Shown here piece after piece: positions 46,161 through 55,446 of a DNA stretch of 64,000 nucleotides. Each line of letters opens with the position of its first letter. The first letter of the stretch is position 1. The notes below the pieces were generated by a model. The model had not been told where the DNA came from, searched no databases, and saw only the letters and a program-made list of their open reading frames with translations. A program made the translations under genes and the position numbers. The DNA is from CBDEFX01 sp965237635 (GTDB lineage Bacteria > Chloroflexota > Dehalococcoidia > Lucifugimonadales > CAUZJF01): NCBI GenBank assembly GCA_965237635.1, contig CBDEFX010000002.1, positions 2,426,924 to 2,490,923 of the forward strand, given 5' to 3'.

Positions 46161-48159
46161 GATTCCCTCGCAACAAGGCCTGTTTGAGATGAACCCTGGC
46201 GTGCGAAGGGGCCTGGAAGGGAGGAGGCCACGGGATGCCGGCTGCTGGCCTCACCGCACCATCTGCCGCGCTCAGGACAAGCGTGATCCCGTTGCGGTAC
46301 CCCTTCCGTGGCTCAGGGCACCCGGTGGAAGCTGTGGAGCGGCGCCCTCATGCGGCCGCGACCGCAGGTACCGTCCCGACCGCCCGCTGAGCCGTGTTGT
46401 CCATCTCCACCAGGCGTGCATGGACCATCCGCTTGAAGTTGCACGCCAACGCCTTCAGGTAGACGGCAAGCCGCACCCGACGGTCCCCTCGCACCCGCAA
46501 GCGCCCAAGCCCGTGGGTGCGCTTCAGCTCGGAGTTCGTTCCCTCGATACCAGCCCTTATGTCATACCGCTTGCGCCACTCCTCGGTGGCCTCGGCCCTC
46601 CGGCGCCGCTCGATGTTTACCTTCACCAGGTCCGCCTTGAGGACGTAGTCCCCCGCACGCCGGTCCAGCTTCACTGGGCAACGGGACCGCAAGGGGCAGG
46701 GCTCGCATGTTGTCCCGGCAAAGTGGACCTCTACCCGCTCCGGCGCATCCTTCAGCTCGTACTCCTCGATGGACGGGTGGCCGGCGGGGCACACCGTGGC
46801 CTGCTCCCCTGTGACGTCGATCTGAAAGTCCGCGGCGGTGAGCGGCGGTGGTCCGTCACGCTCTCCTTCGTGCGAGTTCCCCGGCGCCGACCCCGCCACC
46901 GGGCTCACCAGTTCCGTTCCCCGGCGCGAGGCTTCGAAGGCATTGCGGCCCGACCCATACGCCGTGTCGGCGAAGAGCTCGTCCGGTCGGACCTTCCGCT
47001 CCGCGAGCCCGTCAACGACCGGCACGCTCACGTCGGTGTCGCTCCCACTCGAGGGGGTCACCTCCACGTGGGTGATGAGCTGGGTGGCGTTCTCCTCGTG
47101 GCAGGTCTCCGCCACCTGTACCTCGTACCCCTTCCCCTTGTGGCCGCTGTAGGTCACATCCGGGTCGTGGGGCGATTGCAGCGAGTCGGCGGACACCTGC
47201 TTCGGGTCCTTCAAGGCCACGGGCACCTTGCATTCCCCAGCATCGTCGTCATCGTCCCCCGGGCGCCCGTCCCGGTGTTTGCCCACATGGCACTGCTCCC
47301 GCAGCAGCCGCTCCAGCAGCCGGTACTCCTCCAGCTGGGCAGCAGTCGTGCTATGGAACCGGTCCACCAGCCGGTAGAGGTCCCGGGCACAGACCGAAAG
47401 GCGTCGCCGACCCTCCCCCGTGCGGGCGTCCTCGTAGTGGGTCGCCTCGTCTTCTTCCTTCAAATAGCGCCCCAGGAGGCCCTCCGGAACCACAGGGCGA
47501 AGCTCTGGGTGCTCCCAGCGCAAGGCCCGCAGGAACAACCGCATCGTCTCACAGAACAGGCCCAGCCGGGTGATGTGTGGCGATATTGCTCATGATGTGG
47601 GTGGAGTCCAGCCGTTGCTTTCCGGTGCGTATGCCCAGCGCCTGGATGATCCGGTCCGTGGTCTCCCGGAAAGCCAGCCGGCCACCGTCGTGCTGCATCA
47701 GGCGAACTCGGAAGTTGTGGAGGGTTTTCTGGGGCAGGTGGGTCTCCTCGATGTCCAGCCGCAGGGCGTGGTGCCAGAGCAGGTTGAACTCTAGTTGTTC
47801 CAGAGCTTCATCGTCGGTGAGGTTGAACATCTCTTTGAGGAGGTGGACCCCGAGGACGGTCTGCACCGCCCGGTTGGGACGGCCGTTGTCCGCGCAGTAC
47901 ATCGGAGCAAAGAGCTCCTCGTCAATCAGGGGGAGCGCCTCGTGGGGGAGCGCCTCGTTTCGGAAAACCTCGGCCCAACTCCCCTCCAGGCGCTTAGCCT
48001 TCTTCGGCGTCACCAGGAACTGGGACTGCCAGAGGCTCTCTTGCGGGTCTCGCGCTCGGAACATGCTCCCCTCCCTCGCCCGGGCGCTGCCCCAACGCCC
48101 TTTCCCCACATTATCCTCCCATTGCCCCCCGGAGGACGAGGGGTTTTTACGAGGGAATC
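46161..48159 (-). mobile_element. IS1182-family element, copy 2 (complete)
   Basis: 1999 bp. Ends GATTCCCTCGCAACAAGG (46161) and GGGTTTTTACGAGGGAATC (ending 48159). Exact target duplication AATCAT at 46155-46160 and 48160-48165. Its terminal ~20 bp match the two ends of the 161-bp MITE, one each. Confidence 0.95.
46348..48109 (-). pseudogene. IS1182-family transposase, frameshifted
   Basis: N-terminal frame from about 48062 (MFRARDPQESLWQSQFLVTP; the frame is open back to GTG 48109): DNGRPNRAVQTVLGVHLLKE, LEFNLLWHHALRLDIEE, first Asp in LDSTHIMSNIA. There, near 47560, the frame stops (THHPAGPVL*) and the homologous reading (HITRLGLFCETMRLFLRALR) continues one base away to 46348. Later motifs: LFADTAYGSGRNAFEA, cysteine cluster CEPCPLRSRCPVKLDRRAGD, GIEGTNSELKRTHGL. 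One indel separates the two halves; a programmed shift is not supported by an obvious slippery site. Confidence 0.9.
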
Positions 48160-48237
48160 AATCATGCATTCACCGTCCATCTACTTGGATGTCGCCAATG
48201 CGCTTGCAACCTCCGTTACAGGACACGTAGCCTCAGA

Positions 48238-48720
48238 TCATCGCCGTGACTCGGTCCGGCTATCAGGCGACTCATGCTCAATCCCACCCCAGCGGATGCA
48301 GCCGTCTTTAGGGTTGCGTTCATTCCATCTCGCCAGATTCGCGACCGCTTCCTCCTCGGCAATGGCTGAACCGGCAAAGCTCAGCCTGACGTCTGACGGG
48401 ACTCCGGGGATCGACTGCAACATATGCAATAGGGAACGCGCGTCAGGCGCAGCCTTCAAGAACTCGTCCATCGACTTCTGCGGCGCCAGCAGGGTTACTA
48501 TAACCTGTTGAAGGCTGTATCGCGAAGACCCGGGACATGCGTGGCTCTACCCAATCGCTGTCCACTAGATCGAACACGCCGTTGTCCAGGCTCACGGTCA
48601 CATAGAACTCCGCAGCCGCTCCATCTGGACAGTGTACTCCCGGAGGAGCAGGCGTCCTCGGCGTTGGCAATCTGGTTGAAGGCCCGTATGTCCAGCATCC
48701 AATCCTGGTGCGACGCCACG
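48238..48720 (-). pseudogene. Decayed gene, possibly prepilin-like
   Basis: Upstream frames contain HQDWMLDIRAFNQIANAEDA and CPDGAAAEFYVTVSLDNGVF, the latter after a frame change. A further shift near 48500 leads to VTLLAPQKSMDEFLKAAPDA and the stop at 48238. The DIRA.....I.A pattern hints at a type-IV-pilin-like protein, but this is weak. At least two frameshifts; no intact start. Confidence 0.35.
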
Positions 48721-48860
48721 GGGCTTTGCGACGGAGTATCTCTTGGGTGGTCAGCTTCGCAGTGTCTGGTTATGATCGGGAGGCACGATGCCGGGGGGTA
48801 AGGGTGGTCAGCTTGGAGGACGGGGACGTATCGTGAGGTTGTTGAAGGGGGGTCAGCGCG

Positions 48861-50825
48861 TCATGGTGGGCTGGCCTGCCCGAAGGTATCTTCTCCCCAG
48901 CATTCGATGCTGCCGTCCGGTCGCAGTCCACAGCCATGATTCCTGCTCACGCTGAATGCCTCGAATGGGCCGGGCGGCGGCCAACCATCAGGCGAGCCAG
49001 AACCCCAGCACCCTATGGAGCCTTCGTACCACAACGCGCACGAAAAGCGCTGGTCGCTGTCTATGACCTTGCGGCTGCCATCCGGCACGCTGTCCGGGCC
49101 CCCTCCCCACGCTCTGTAGGCTTCGTTTACCCTCTCATCCGTCCAGCATCGGCTGGTGCCGTCGGCTTGCGGCTCGCAGATCTGGATTTCCCCATCCGGC
49201 CCCCCGACGATACTTCCCCAGCACCTTATTTCCCCATCGGGCCTGAACCCGCAGGTATGGTAGCCACCGGCGCTGATGACCTCGAACGGGCCGTCTGGCG
49301 GCGTCGCCTGGCCTAGAAAATCGCCGTCGAACCCTGAATTGCTGCCCCAGCAGACGACGGTCTGGTCGATACGGATTCCGCAGGCATGGAAGCCACCCGC
49401 GCTGACGGAGGTGTATTTCCCATCCGGCGGGGTCGGCGCGCCCGCCACGACGGCCAGACCCCAGCACTCCGCGCTGTTGTCGATCCTCACCCCGCAGGAG
49501 AAATGGAACCCCGCGCTCACCGATATGAACTGGCCTTCAGGGGGTGCCAACATAGCCTCCATCATGGCCTTTGCATCAGGAGGCGTATCATCCTGAAAGA
49601 GATCCTCAACGAGCATACCGCCCCAACACTCCACCGTTCCGTCCCGGCGCAGAGCGCAGGAGTGGAGGTCTCCGGCACTGATCTGGGAGAAGGTCCCGGG
49701 AGGCGAGTCGATCAGCCCGGTGGCCTCCGTGAGGCGGTCGTCCTCCCCGCTCGCGCCCCAGCAGACGATGCTCCCGTCCACCCGCAGCCCGCAGCTGTGG
49801 AACAGGCCGACGGAGACCTGGACGAACGGACTGTTGGGGTCACCGGCCGGTCTGATTTCCGGCGTGACTCCGGTCTGGCTTCCGGTTGCTGGGAGCGGCG
49901 TTGCTTTCGCGGTTTCCTGGGAAGGGGCTGGCATCGGGACAGCTTTCGTGGGTTCCCAGTAATCTTCTGGTAGCCCCTCCCCTTTCTGGTAGGGGCGTAT
50001 GTCATGAGGCTTGTTTAGGTCGAAGAAGCTTACCCTGAGTGCTTCTTTGCCTTCGGTGTCGCTAAAGACAACACTCCTTAGCGTGTACGCTTGGTCGTAT
50101 GAGGCTGTTACCGTTCCGAACGACGGGTCTCCTTGAGTTACCACATATCCGTCTGGACTTTGCTCAAAGCTCGAGGTCGGCAGGACTGAGAACGCGAGAC
50201 CCCAGAAATACAGCTGCGAGATGTCTTCCAGCGGCCCCGCATCGGAGTTTTCAGGGATGAAGTACCACTTGCCTGCGTCGAGGTCATTTAGATATACGTC
50301 GAAGCTGCTGTGAGTCAAGACCTCGATTGACCGCTCGACAGGCTTGGTCATATTTATTCGTGCGAACATCTGGCTTTCGGGGTCGGTAGTTACCCACCCT
50401 TCTACGTCGGCAGCAATTAGGTATCCGCTTTCTGTGAAGCGGTCGTCGGTCATATTGAAATTTGCTCTGTACGAGATGCTTTTGAAGTTGTCCATGAAGT
50501 TGGACATTCTTTCCAGGTCTTCGGCTGTGGGTGTCGGGGCGGGCGTTGGGGTTGTCGTTGGGGTTACGGGAATCGGAGACGGGGTTGGTGTCGGGGACGG
50601 GCCTGGCGTTGGGGTTGAAGTGGGAACTGCGGTCGGGAATGGGATGTTCGAAGCGGCAGTTGGGCCGTCGAACACACGGGGAGTACTGGTAGCTGTAGGG
50701 ATAGGATGCGGAGTGCTGGTTGTTGTAGAGGCGACGTAGGAGGCTTTGGTTGGTTCGTCGTTTGTTTGCCAGCAGGCTGTTGCGCCCACAGACAATATCA
50801 GTAGGGCGCAAACGATACGGCTCAA
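48861..50825 (-). CDS. Lipoprotein: LppX/LprG-like domain plus seven RCC1-type repeats
   Basis: 654 aa. TTG start with GGAG six bases away; signal peptide with lipobox GATACW; long Pro/Thr/Ser linker (~28-105). LppX-like domain ~108-285 (FKSISYRANFNMTDDRFTES, GKWYFIPENSDAGPLEDISQ). Second linker, then ~330-654 seven repeats of the form VSAGxxHSCGLRxDGSIxCWG, an RCC1-like seven-blade propeller. Each blade has two Cys, likely a disulfide in this secreted setting. Probably a surface binding protein; ligand unknown. Same modular plan as the lipoprotein at 14432-16531. Confidence 0.88.
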   Translation of the reverse strand: MSRIVCALLILSVGATACWQTNDEPTKASYVASTTTSTPHPIPTATSTPRVFDGPTAASNIPFPTAVPTSTPTPGPSPTPTPSPIPVTPTTTPTPAPTPTAEDLERMSNFMDNFKSISYRANFNMTDDRFTESGYLIAADVEGWVTTDPESQMFARINMTKPVERSIEVLTHSSFDVYLNDLDAGKWYFIPENSDAGPLEDISQLYFWGLAFSVLPTSSFEQSPDGYVVTQGDPSFGTVTASYDQAYTLRSVVFSDTEGKEALRVSFFDLNKPHDIRPYQKGEGLPEDYWEPTKAVPMPAPSQETAKATPLPATGSQTGVTPEIRPAGDPNSPFVQVSVGLFHSCGLRVDGSIVCWGASGEDDRLTEATGLIDSPPGTFSQISAGDLHSCALRRDGTVECWGGMLVEDLFQDDTPPDAKAMMEAMLAPPEGQFISVSAGFHFSCGVRIDNSAECWGLAVVAGAPTPPDGKYTSVSAGGFHACGIRIDQTVVCWGSNSGFDGDFLGQATPPDGPFEVISAGGYHTCGFRPDGEIRCWGSIVGGPDGEIQICEPQADGTSRCWTDERVNEAYRAWGGGPDSVPDGSRKVIDSDQRFSCALWYEGSIGCWGSGSPDGWPPPGPFEAFSVSRNHGCGLRPDGSIECWGEDTFGQASPP

Positions 50826-51152
50826 TGTCTGTCTCCTTCACTTACGTCTCTAACGGGTCTGGCACCTTCCGATGGTTGTTGCCCGACTGCCACCGGTGTA
50901 CCACTTCTGCTGTCTCCACTCTCGACACGTCCCTGTACGCCTACCAGTCAATCACAACAACTGGGGACTTGACGGTAGACAGTACCATCTTTGAATTGTG
51001 GGTCGTCTTGCGAGCTTCTCAGGCCCACCAATTTAGTCCTGATAGGAGAATCGGAGTGGGTAAGGGCAAACTCCACACTTAAGATTCTGGTGCTCGTGGG
51101 CAGTGGGATTGGATGTGGTAGAGGTCGGCGACCGTTGGACTTCCGACAGTGG
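50826..51152. other. Intergenic, 3' side of the permease array
   Basis: About 330 bp. Apart from the permease-like stub described next to it I see no gene. Confidence 0.5.
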
Positions 51153-51199
51153 AGATTGAACCACTCCCACCGTCGGATACGCAGGACGTGGAAGATCAT
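51153..51199 (-). pseudogene. N-terminal stub of a fifth ABC-2 permease
   Basis: The ATG at 51199 overlaps the stop of the last full permease by ATGA, exactly as in the three upstream junctions. The next 15 codons read MIFHVLRIRRWEWFNL, matching MIVTVLRLTRWEWFKL of the paralogues; homology then ends. The open frame goes on to 50948 without permease features. It marks a lost or unfinished fifth tandem copy. Confidence 0.8.
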
Positions 51200-52257
51200 T
51201 CGCCCCTCGCTCCTGCGACATCCCTCCGTCGGAAGAGCCAGAATGCCGCCGCGCCCAGCACGACGATGTAGGCTAGGAGGACAAGGAAGGCGTGCAGTGC
51301 ACCAGGCGGGTCACTGACGGGGAACAGGGATCCCTCGGTCGTCACCACCCCGGTTTCGGACATCCAGGCGGCCGTATTGAATCCGATCAGGAAGTCGGAC
51401 ACGTTGTCGAACCAGGCGAACAGGTCACCCAGGATGCGTCCGAGTATGAGCTCAGCGAAGTAGTAAGCAAGAGACATCGCGATCCCCATGCTCGACGATG
51501 AGATCAGTACCGTGAGGAACAGAGCCAGGATGGCGTACGCGACCAGCACATAGGTCGCCTTGCCGAACATCACTGCCGCCGTGGACCATTGACCTGAACC
51601 GACAAGCCCACCGCCGTCGCCTAGTGTGAGTGAAGCGGCGATCAGGCTACTGACCACAATGGTCAGGGAGACAACAAGCAGCCCAGCAACACTCAGCAGC
51701 AGGAGCGACAAAGCTTTTGCCCCCAGGAACTGCCACCTCCCGGCACCCTTGGTCAGCGCCGTCCGTAACGTGCCCCATCCGTACTCCGTGCCGACTGACG
51801 ACGCTCCCAAAATCATAAAGAGGACAACGCCGATGTAATGGGCGACTCCGAGGGCGTTGGCGAGACCACCAGGAAGGACGAAGAACTCCCGGTGACGCTC
51901 GCGCTCCTCCGCTATCTCCTCAAGGATGCTCGCACAATTTCCCCACTCTTGTCGCTGTTGGACCCTCTTGCGAGCGTCCTCGCGCATCTCGCCGATGACC
52001 ATCTCCACCTTGGCGTCGGCGGTCCCATCCAGGATGTCGGCACATGTGATCCTGACTATGGGAGCCCTGCCACGGGCATCCGGTACTCCAGGGTAACCAG
52101 AAGCGTAATCGTTGCCTACGTTTCCGTATGAAGCGTAGAAGCCCCACAGGGTGGCTTGGACGACGGCGAGGGCAACGATCAAGAGTATCCATGGCATCCA
52201 TCTTCTGCGGAGCTTGAACCACTCCCAGCGGGTGAGGCGTAGCACCGTGACGATCAT
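51196..52257 (-). CDS. ABC-2-type permease, fourth of four tandem paralogues
   Basis: 353 aa. N-terminal cytoplasmic MIVTVLRLTRWEWFKLRRRW and first membrane segment (~20-40), an extracytoplasmic domain (~45-130) and about five C-terminal segments (GVVLFMILGASSVGTEYGWG, SLLLLSVAGLLVVSLTIVVS, VLVAYAILALFLTVLISSSS, ending LLAYIVVLGAAAFWLFRRRD). TEYGWGTLR is the shared mid-membrane signature. Forms a membrane subunit with the ATPase at 55443. Ends VAGARGE like its paralogues; starts inside the preceding stop (4-base overlap). Confidence 0.92.
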   Translation of the reverse strand: MIVTVLRLTRWEWFKLRRRWMPWILLIVALAVVQATLWGFYASYGNVGNDYASGYPGVPDARGRAPIVRITCADILDGTADAKVEMVIGEMREDARKRVQQRQEWGNCASILEEIAEERERHREFFVLPGGLANALGVAHYIGVVLFMILGASSVGTEYGWGTLRTALTKGAGRWQFLGAKALSLLLLSVAGLLVVSLTIVVSSLIAASLTLGDGGGLVGSGQWSTAAVMFGKATYVLVAYAILALFLTVLISSSSMGIAMSLAYYFAELILGRILGDLFAWFDNVSDFLIGFNTAAWMSETGVVTTEGSLFPVSDPPGALHAFLVLLAYIVVLGAAAFWLFRRRDVAGARGE

Positions 52258-53306
52258 TCGCCTCTTGCCCCCGTGATGTCCTTGCGCTGGAAGAGCCAGA
52301 AGGCAGCTGCACCGAGAATGATGATGTATGCCGTGATCACAAAGAAGGCGTGCAGCTGACTCGACGGATCATCTACAGGGAATATGGCTCCCCCACCAGT
52401 CCTATGGACACCCGTCTCGATCATCCATGAGGTGACGCTGGTACTCAACAGAAAGTCGGTTACGTTGCCGAACCAGGCGAAGAGGCCTTCGAGAATCTGC
52501 ACGAGAATCGATTCAACGAAGAAGTACGCCAGGGAGAAGGCAATTCCCATGCTCGACGATGAGGTCAGCACCGAGAGGAACAGCGCCAAGATGACGTATG
52601 GCGCGAGCCCGTAGACCGTCTTGCCGAACATCACAACCACTGTAGACCATTGGCCTGAGTCCGCAAGTCCTCCGCCGTCGCCGCTGATGAGCGAAGCGAA
52701 GACCACGCTGCTGACCACGACGCCCAGGCCGACGACAATGAACCCTGCGCAGCCCAGCAGAAGCAGCGACAGCGCCTTCGCGCCCAGGAACTGCCAGCGG
52801 CCTATGCCCCTGGTCAGAGCCGTCCGCAACGTGCCATAGCCGTACTCAACACCCATAGCGGACGCTGCCAGGATCATGATGAGCAGGATCCCGAAGGAGT
52901 TGGCAACACCAAGGCCGTTGGCGAGGCTGCTCGGAAGGACAAAGCCCTTCCTGTATCGCTTGCGTTCATCAGCGTAGCCTTCGATATCCTCTTCACAACT
53001 CGGCCTACTCGCCCGCCTCTCCTCTACCACCTCAAGTGCTCTTACGCGGAACCGTTCCGGGATGAACGCCAATTTGGCGTCGACGGTGCCCTCTACTACG
53101 TCGACGCATGTTATCCGGACAACGTTCTCTTCAGAGAGTTGGATACTATAGAATCCATGCCTGCCAACGCTTCGGTACTCGGAGTAGTCGCTCCATAGAG
53201 AGAGCTGGGTCATCACGACAGCGATGGCCAGGAGTATCCACGGCATCCATTTCTTGCGGACCTTGAAGAATTCCCAACGGGTTAGGCGCAGCACCGACAC
53301 GATCAT
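52254..53306 (-). CDS. ABC-2-type permease, third tandem paralogue
   Basis: 350 aa, same topology as its neighbours. MIVSVLRLTRWEFFKVRKKW at the N-terminus; extracytoplasmic domain diverged (VEGTVDAKLAFIPERFRVRA); EYGYGTLRTALTRGIGRWQF; C-terminus ITGARGE. The membrane part is more conserved among the four than the external domain, which suggests specialisation outside the membrane. Four-base overlaps at both ends. Confidence 0.92.
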   Translation of the reverse strand: MIVSVLRLTRWEFFKVRKKWMPWILLAIAVVMTQLSLWSDYSEYRSVGRHGFYSIQLSEENVVRITCVDVVEGTVDAKLAFIPERFRVRALEVVEERRASRPSCEEDIEGYADERKRYRKGFVLPSSLANGLGVANSFGILLIMILAASAMGVEYGYGTLRTALTRGIGRWQFLGAKALSLLLLGCAGFIVVGLGVVVSSVVFASLISGDGGGLADSGQWSTVVVMFGKTVYGLAPYVILALFLSVLTSSSSMGIAFSLAYFFVESILVQILEGLFAWFGNVTDFLLSTSVTSWMIETGVHRTGGGAIFPVDDPSSQLHAFFVITAYIIILGAAAFWLFQRKDITGARGE

Positions 53307-54376
53307 TCGCCCCTCGCTCCGGCTATGTCTCTCCGCAGAAAGAGCCAGAAGGCAGCCGTGCCGAGCAAGATGATGTAGGCCATAACGACGAGGAAAGCGT
53401 GCAGCTGACTCGACGGATCACTCAGAGGGAACATGATCCCCTCACCAGTCGTGCGGACGCCCGTCTCGGTCATCCATGAGGTAACGCTGGGACCTAGCAG
53501 GAAATCGGTCACGTCGCTGAACCAGTTGAACAGGCCGCCAAGGATCTGGACGAGAATCGATTCGGCGAAGTAGTACGCCAGAGAGATGGCGATGCCTATG
53601 CTGGATGATGAAGTCAGCACCGACAGGAAGAGCGCCAGGATGGCGTATGGCAGCAGCCCGTAGACCGCTTTGCCGGACATCACGGCCACAGTAGACCACT
53701 TGCCGGCATCAACTCCCCCGCCGTAGTCTGTGACCAGGGAGGCGGCGATAACGCTGCTGACTGCGACGGTTAGGGCCACGACGACGAACCCACCGGCGCT
53801 CAAGAACAGGAGCGACAACGCCTTCGCCCCAAGGAACTGCCAACGGCTGACGCCCCTCGTCAACGTTCCTCGCAGGGTGCCCCAGCCGTACTCTGTGCCG
53901 AGCGCAGATGCGGCTAGAATCATGATGAGGACGGCCCCGATGCTGTGAGCAACTCCGATGCCGTTGGAAACGCTATCAGGAAGTACAAACACCCGTCGCG
54001 TCTCGTCGCGGAACCGGGCCTCCTCTTCGATCTGACTCGGGCACGCTTCCTCGCGTAGGTGCTCCACCGTCCTGAGAGCGTCCTCTCGATACGCCTCATC
54101 GCTCAGCTCAACCTTGGCGTCGGCCGTCCCTTCCCAGATATCGATGCATGAGACCTTGACAAGAGTGGGGTCTCCGGCCGCATCCACCGGCCCTCGGAAG
54201 AAAAAGGTGGTCTGCTCTTCAACGGACAGCCGGTCGTTGTACGAGTAGAACATGCCCCACAGGAAGACCTGACACAAGGCGGCGGCGATAGCCACGAGAA
54301 TCCACGGCATCCATCTCTTGCGGAGCTTGAACCACTCCCACCGGGTCAGATTAAATAAGGTGAGCAACCCCGTCAC
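53303..54376 (-). CDS. ABC-2-type permease, second tandem paralogue
   Basis: 357 aa. MTGLLTLFNLTRWEWFKLRK, extracytoplasmic DIWEGTADAKVELSDEAYRE, TEYGWGTLRGTLTRGVSRWQ, C-terminus IAGARGE. The external domain shares the 'DxxxGTxDAK' motif with the third and fourth copies. Translationally coupled to both neighbours by ATGA overlaps. Confidence 0.92.
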   Translation of the reverse strand: MTGLLTLFNLTRWEWFKLRKRWMPWILVAIAAALCQVFLWGMFYSYNDRLSVEEQTTFFFRGPVDAAGDPTLVKVSCIDIWEGTADAKVELSDEAYREDALRTVEHLREEACPSQIEEEARFRDETRRVFVLPDSVSNGIGVAHSIGAVLIMILAASALGTEYGWGTLRGTLTRGVSRWQFLGAKALSLLFLSAGGFVVVALTVAVSSVIAASLVTDYGGGVDAGKWSTVAVMSGKAVYGLLPYAILALFLSVLTSSSSIGIAISLAYYFAESILVQILGGLFNWFSDVTDFLLGPSVTSWMTETGVRTTGEGIMFPLSDPSSQLHAFLVVMAYIILLGTAAFWLFLRRDIAGARGE

Positions 54377-55446
54377 GCTCCCTTGGCCCCGCCAATGTCC
54401 CTGCGCTGAAAGAGCCAGAGAGCGCTACCGCCCAGCACGACGATGTACGCCAGGATGACGAGGAAGGCGTGCAGGTTACTCGGAAGATCGGACAGGGGAA
54501 CCGGAATGTTGTCGACCGCCCAGATTCGGGCTCCGGGTTCGACCATCCACGCAATGACGCTGGGACCGAGTAGGAAGTCGGAGACGCTGCCGAACGACTC
54601 TAACAGGGTGCCCATCAGGAAGGTCTCGGCCAGGTAATACGCCAGGGAGAGTGCGACTCCTATACTCAATGATGCGTTCAGCACCGATAGGGACAGCGCC
54701 AGGATGACGTAGGGGACGAGCCCGTAGAGCACCTTGCCGAACATCACGGCGGCGGTGCGCCATTCGCCGGAGTCGGCGAATCCTCCACCTTCGTGCAGCG
54801 TGAGCGCTGCGGCGATCAGGCTGCTTACGACGACCGTCAAGGACAGGACGAGGAGACCGGCCCCCACCATCAGCACGAGCGACAATGCCTTGGCCCCCAG
54901 GAACTGCCAGCGACGGATGCCACTGGTAAATGCCGGTCGTAGGGTGCCCCAGCCGTATTCGACACCTATCGCCAGTGAGGCCAAGATCAAGACGAGCATC
55001 GCACCGATGGTCTGCGCGAAGCCGAGGCTTCTGGCCAGGCTGTTTGGAAGGATGAAGCTCTTGCGGGATGTCTCGCGGAACAGCCTCTCCTGTTCGGCCT
55101 CGTTCGCGCAGATTTCCTGAACCCGGGCCTGCTCCTCCTCGGACATACGTTGCAAGACGGGAGCGAACTCGCCTTTCCTCACTCCCTCACATTCGAAAAA
55201 CACAGGGTCCTCTTCGGCCACCTCGATGGTCCGGACCACCCCCTTCCTGGTCGGGTCCAAGACGCTTTCCCCCTCTTCGTGAAGTGAGTACCCACCGGGA
55301 AAGTCAGTAGTTCCGTACGAAATGTAGGTGCTCCAGAGGAAGGACTGGGCAATGACCACGATGATGACCAGGAGTATCCACGGCAACCATCGGCGGCGAA
55401 GTTTGAACCACTCCCAACGCGTGAGGCGAAGCACTTGGACGATCAT
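54373..55446 (-). CDS. ABC-2-type permease, first tandem paralogue
   Basis: 357 aa, directly after the ATPase. MIVQVLRLTRWEWFKLRRRW; external domain the most divergent of the four (FECEGVRKGEFAPVLQRMSE); VEYGWGTLRPAFTSGIRRWQ; C-terminus IGGAKGA rather than GARGE. It overlaps the ATPase stop by four bases. Whether it pairs with itself or with a paralogue in the transporter is unknown. Confidence 0.92.
   Translation of the reverse strand: MIVQVLRLTRWEWFKLRRRWLPWILLVIIVVIAQSFLWSTYISYGTTDFPGGYSLHEEGESVLDPTRKGVVRTIEVAEEDPVFFECEGVRKGEFAPVLQRMSEEEQARVQEICANEAEQERLFRETSRKSFILPNSLARSLGFAQTIGAMLVLILASLAIGVEYGWGTLRPAFTSGIRRWQFLGAKALSLVLMVGAGLLVLSLTVVVSSLIAAALTLHEGGGFADSGEWRTAAVMFGKVLYGLVPYVILALSLSVLNASLSIGVALSLAYYLAETFLMGTLLESFGSVSDFLLGPSVIAWMVEPGARIWAVDNIPVPLSDLPSNLHAFLVILAYIVVLGGSALWLFQRRDIGGAKGA

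Noticed and set aside
47540..47580. Programmed frameshift in the IS1182 transposase
   Set aside because: No clear slippery heptamer or downstream structure at the junction, and the family is normally encoded in one frame; a simple indel is more likely.
46159..47595. 478-codon plus-strand frame opposite the IS1182 transposase
   Set aside because: Antisense shadow of the transposase.
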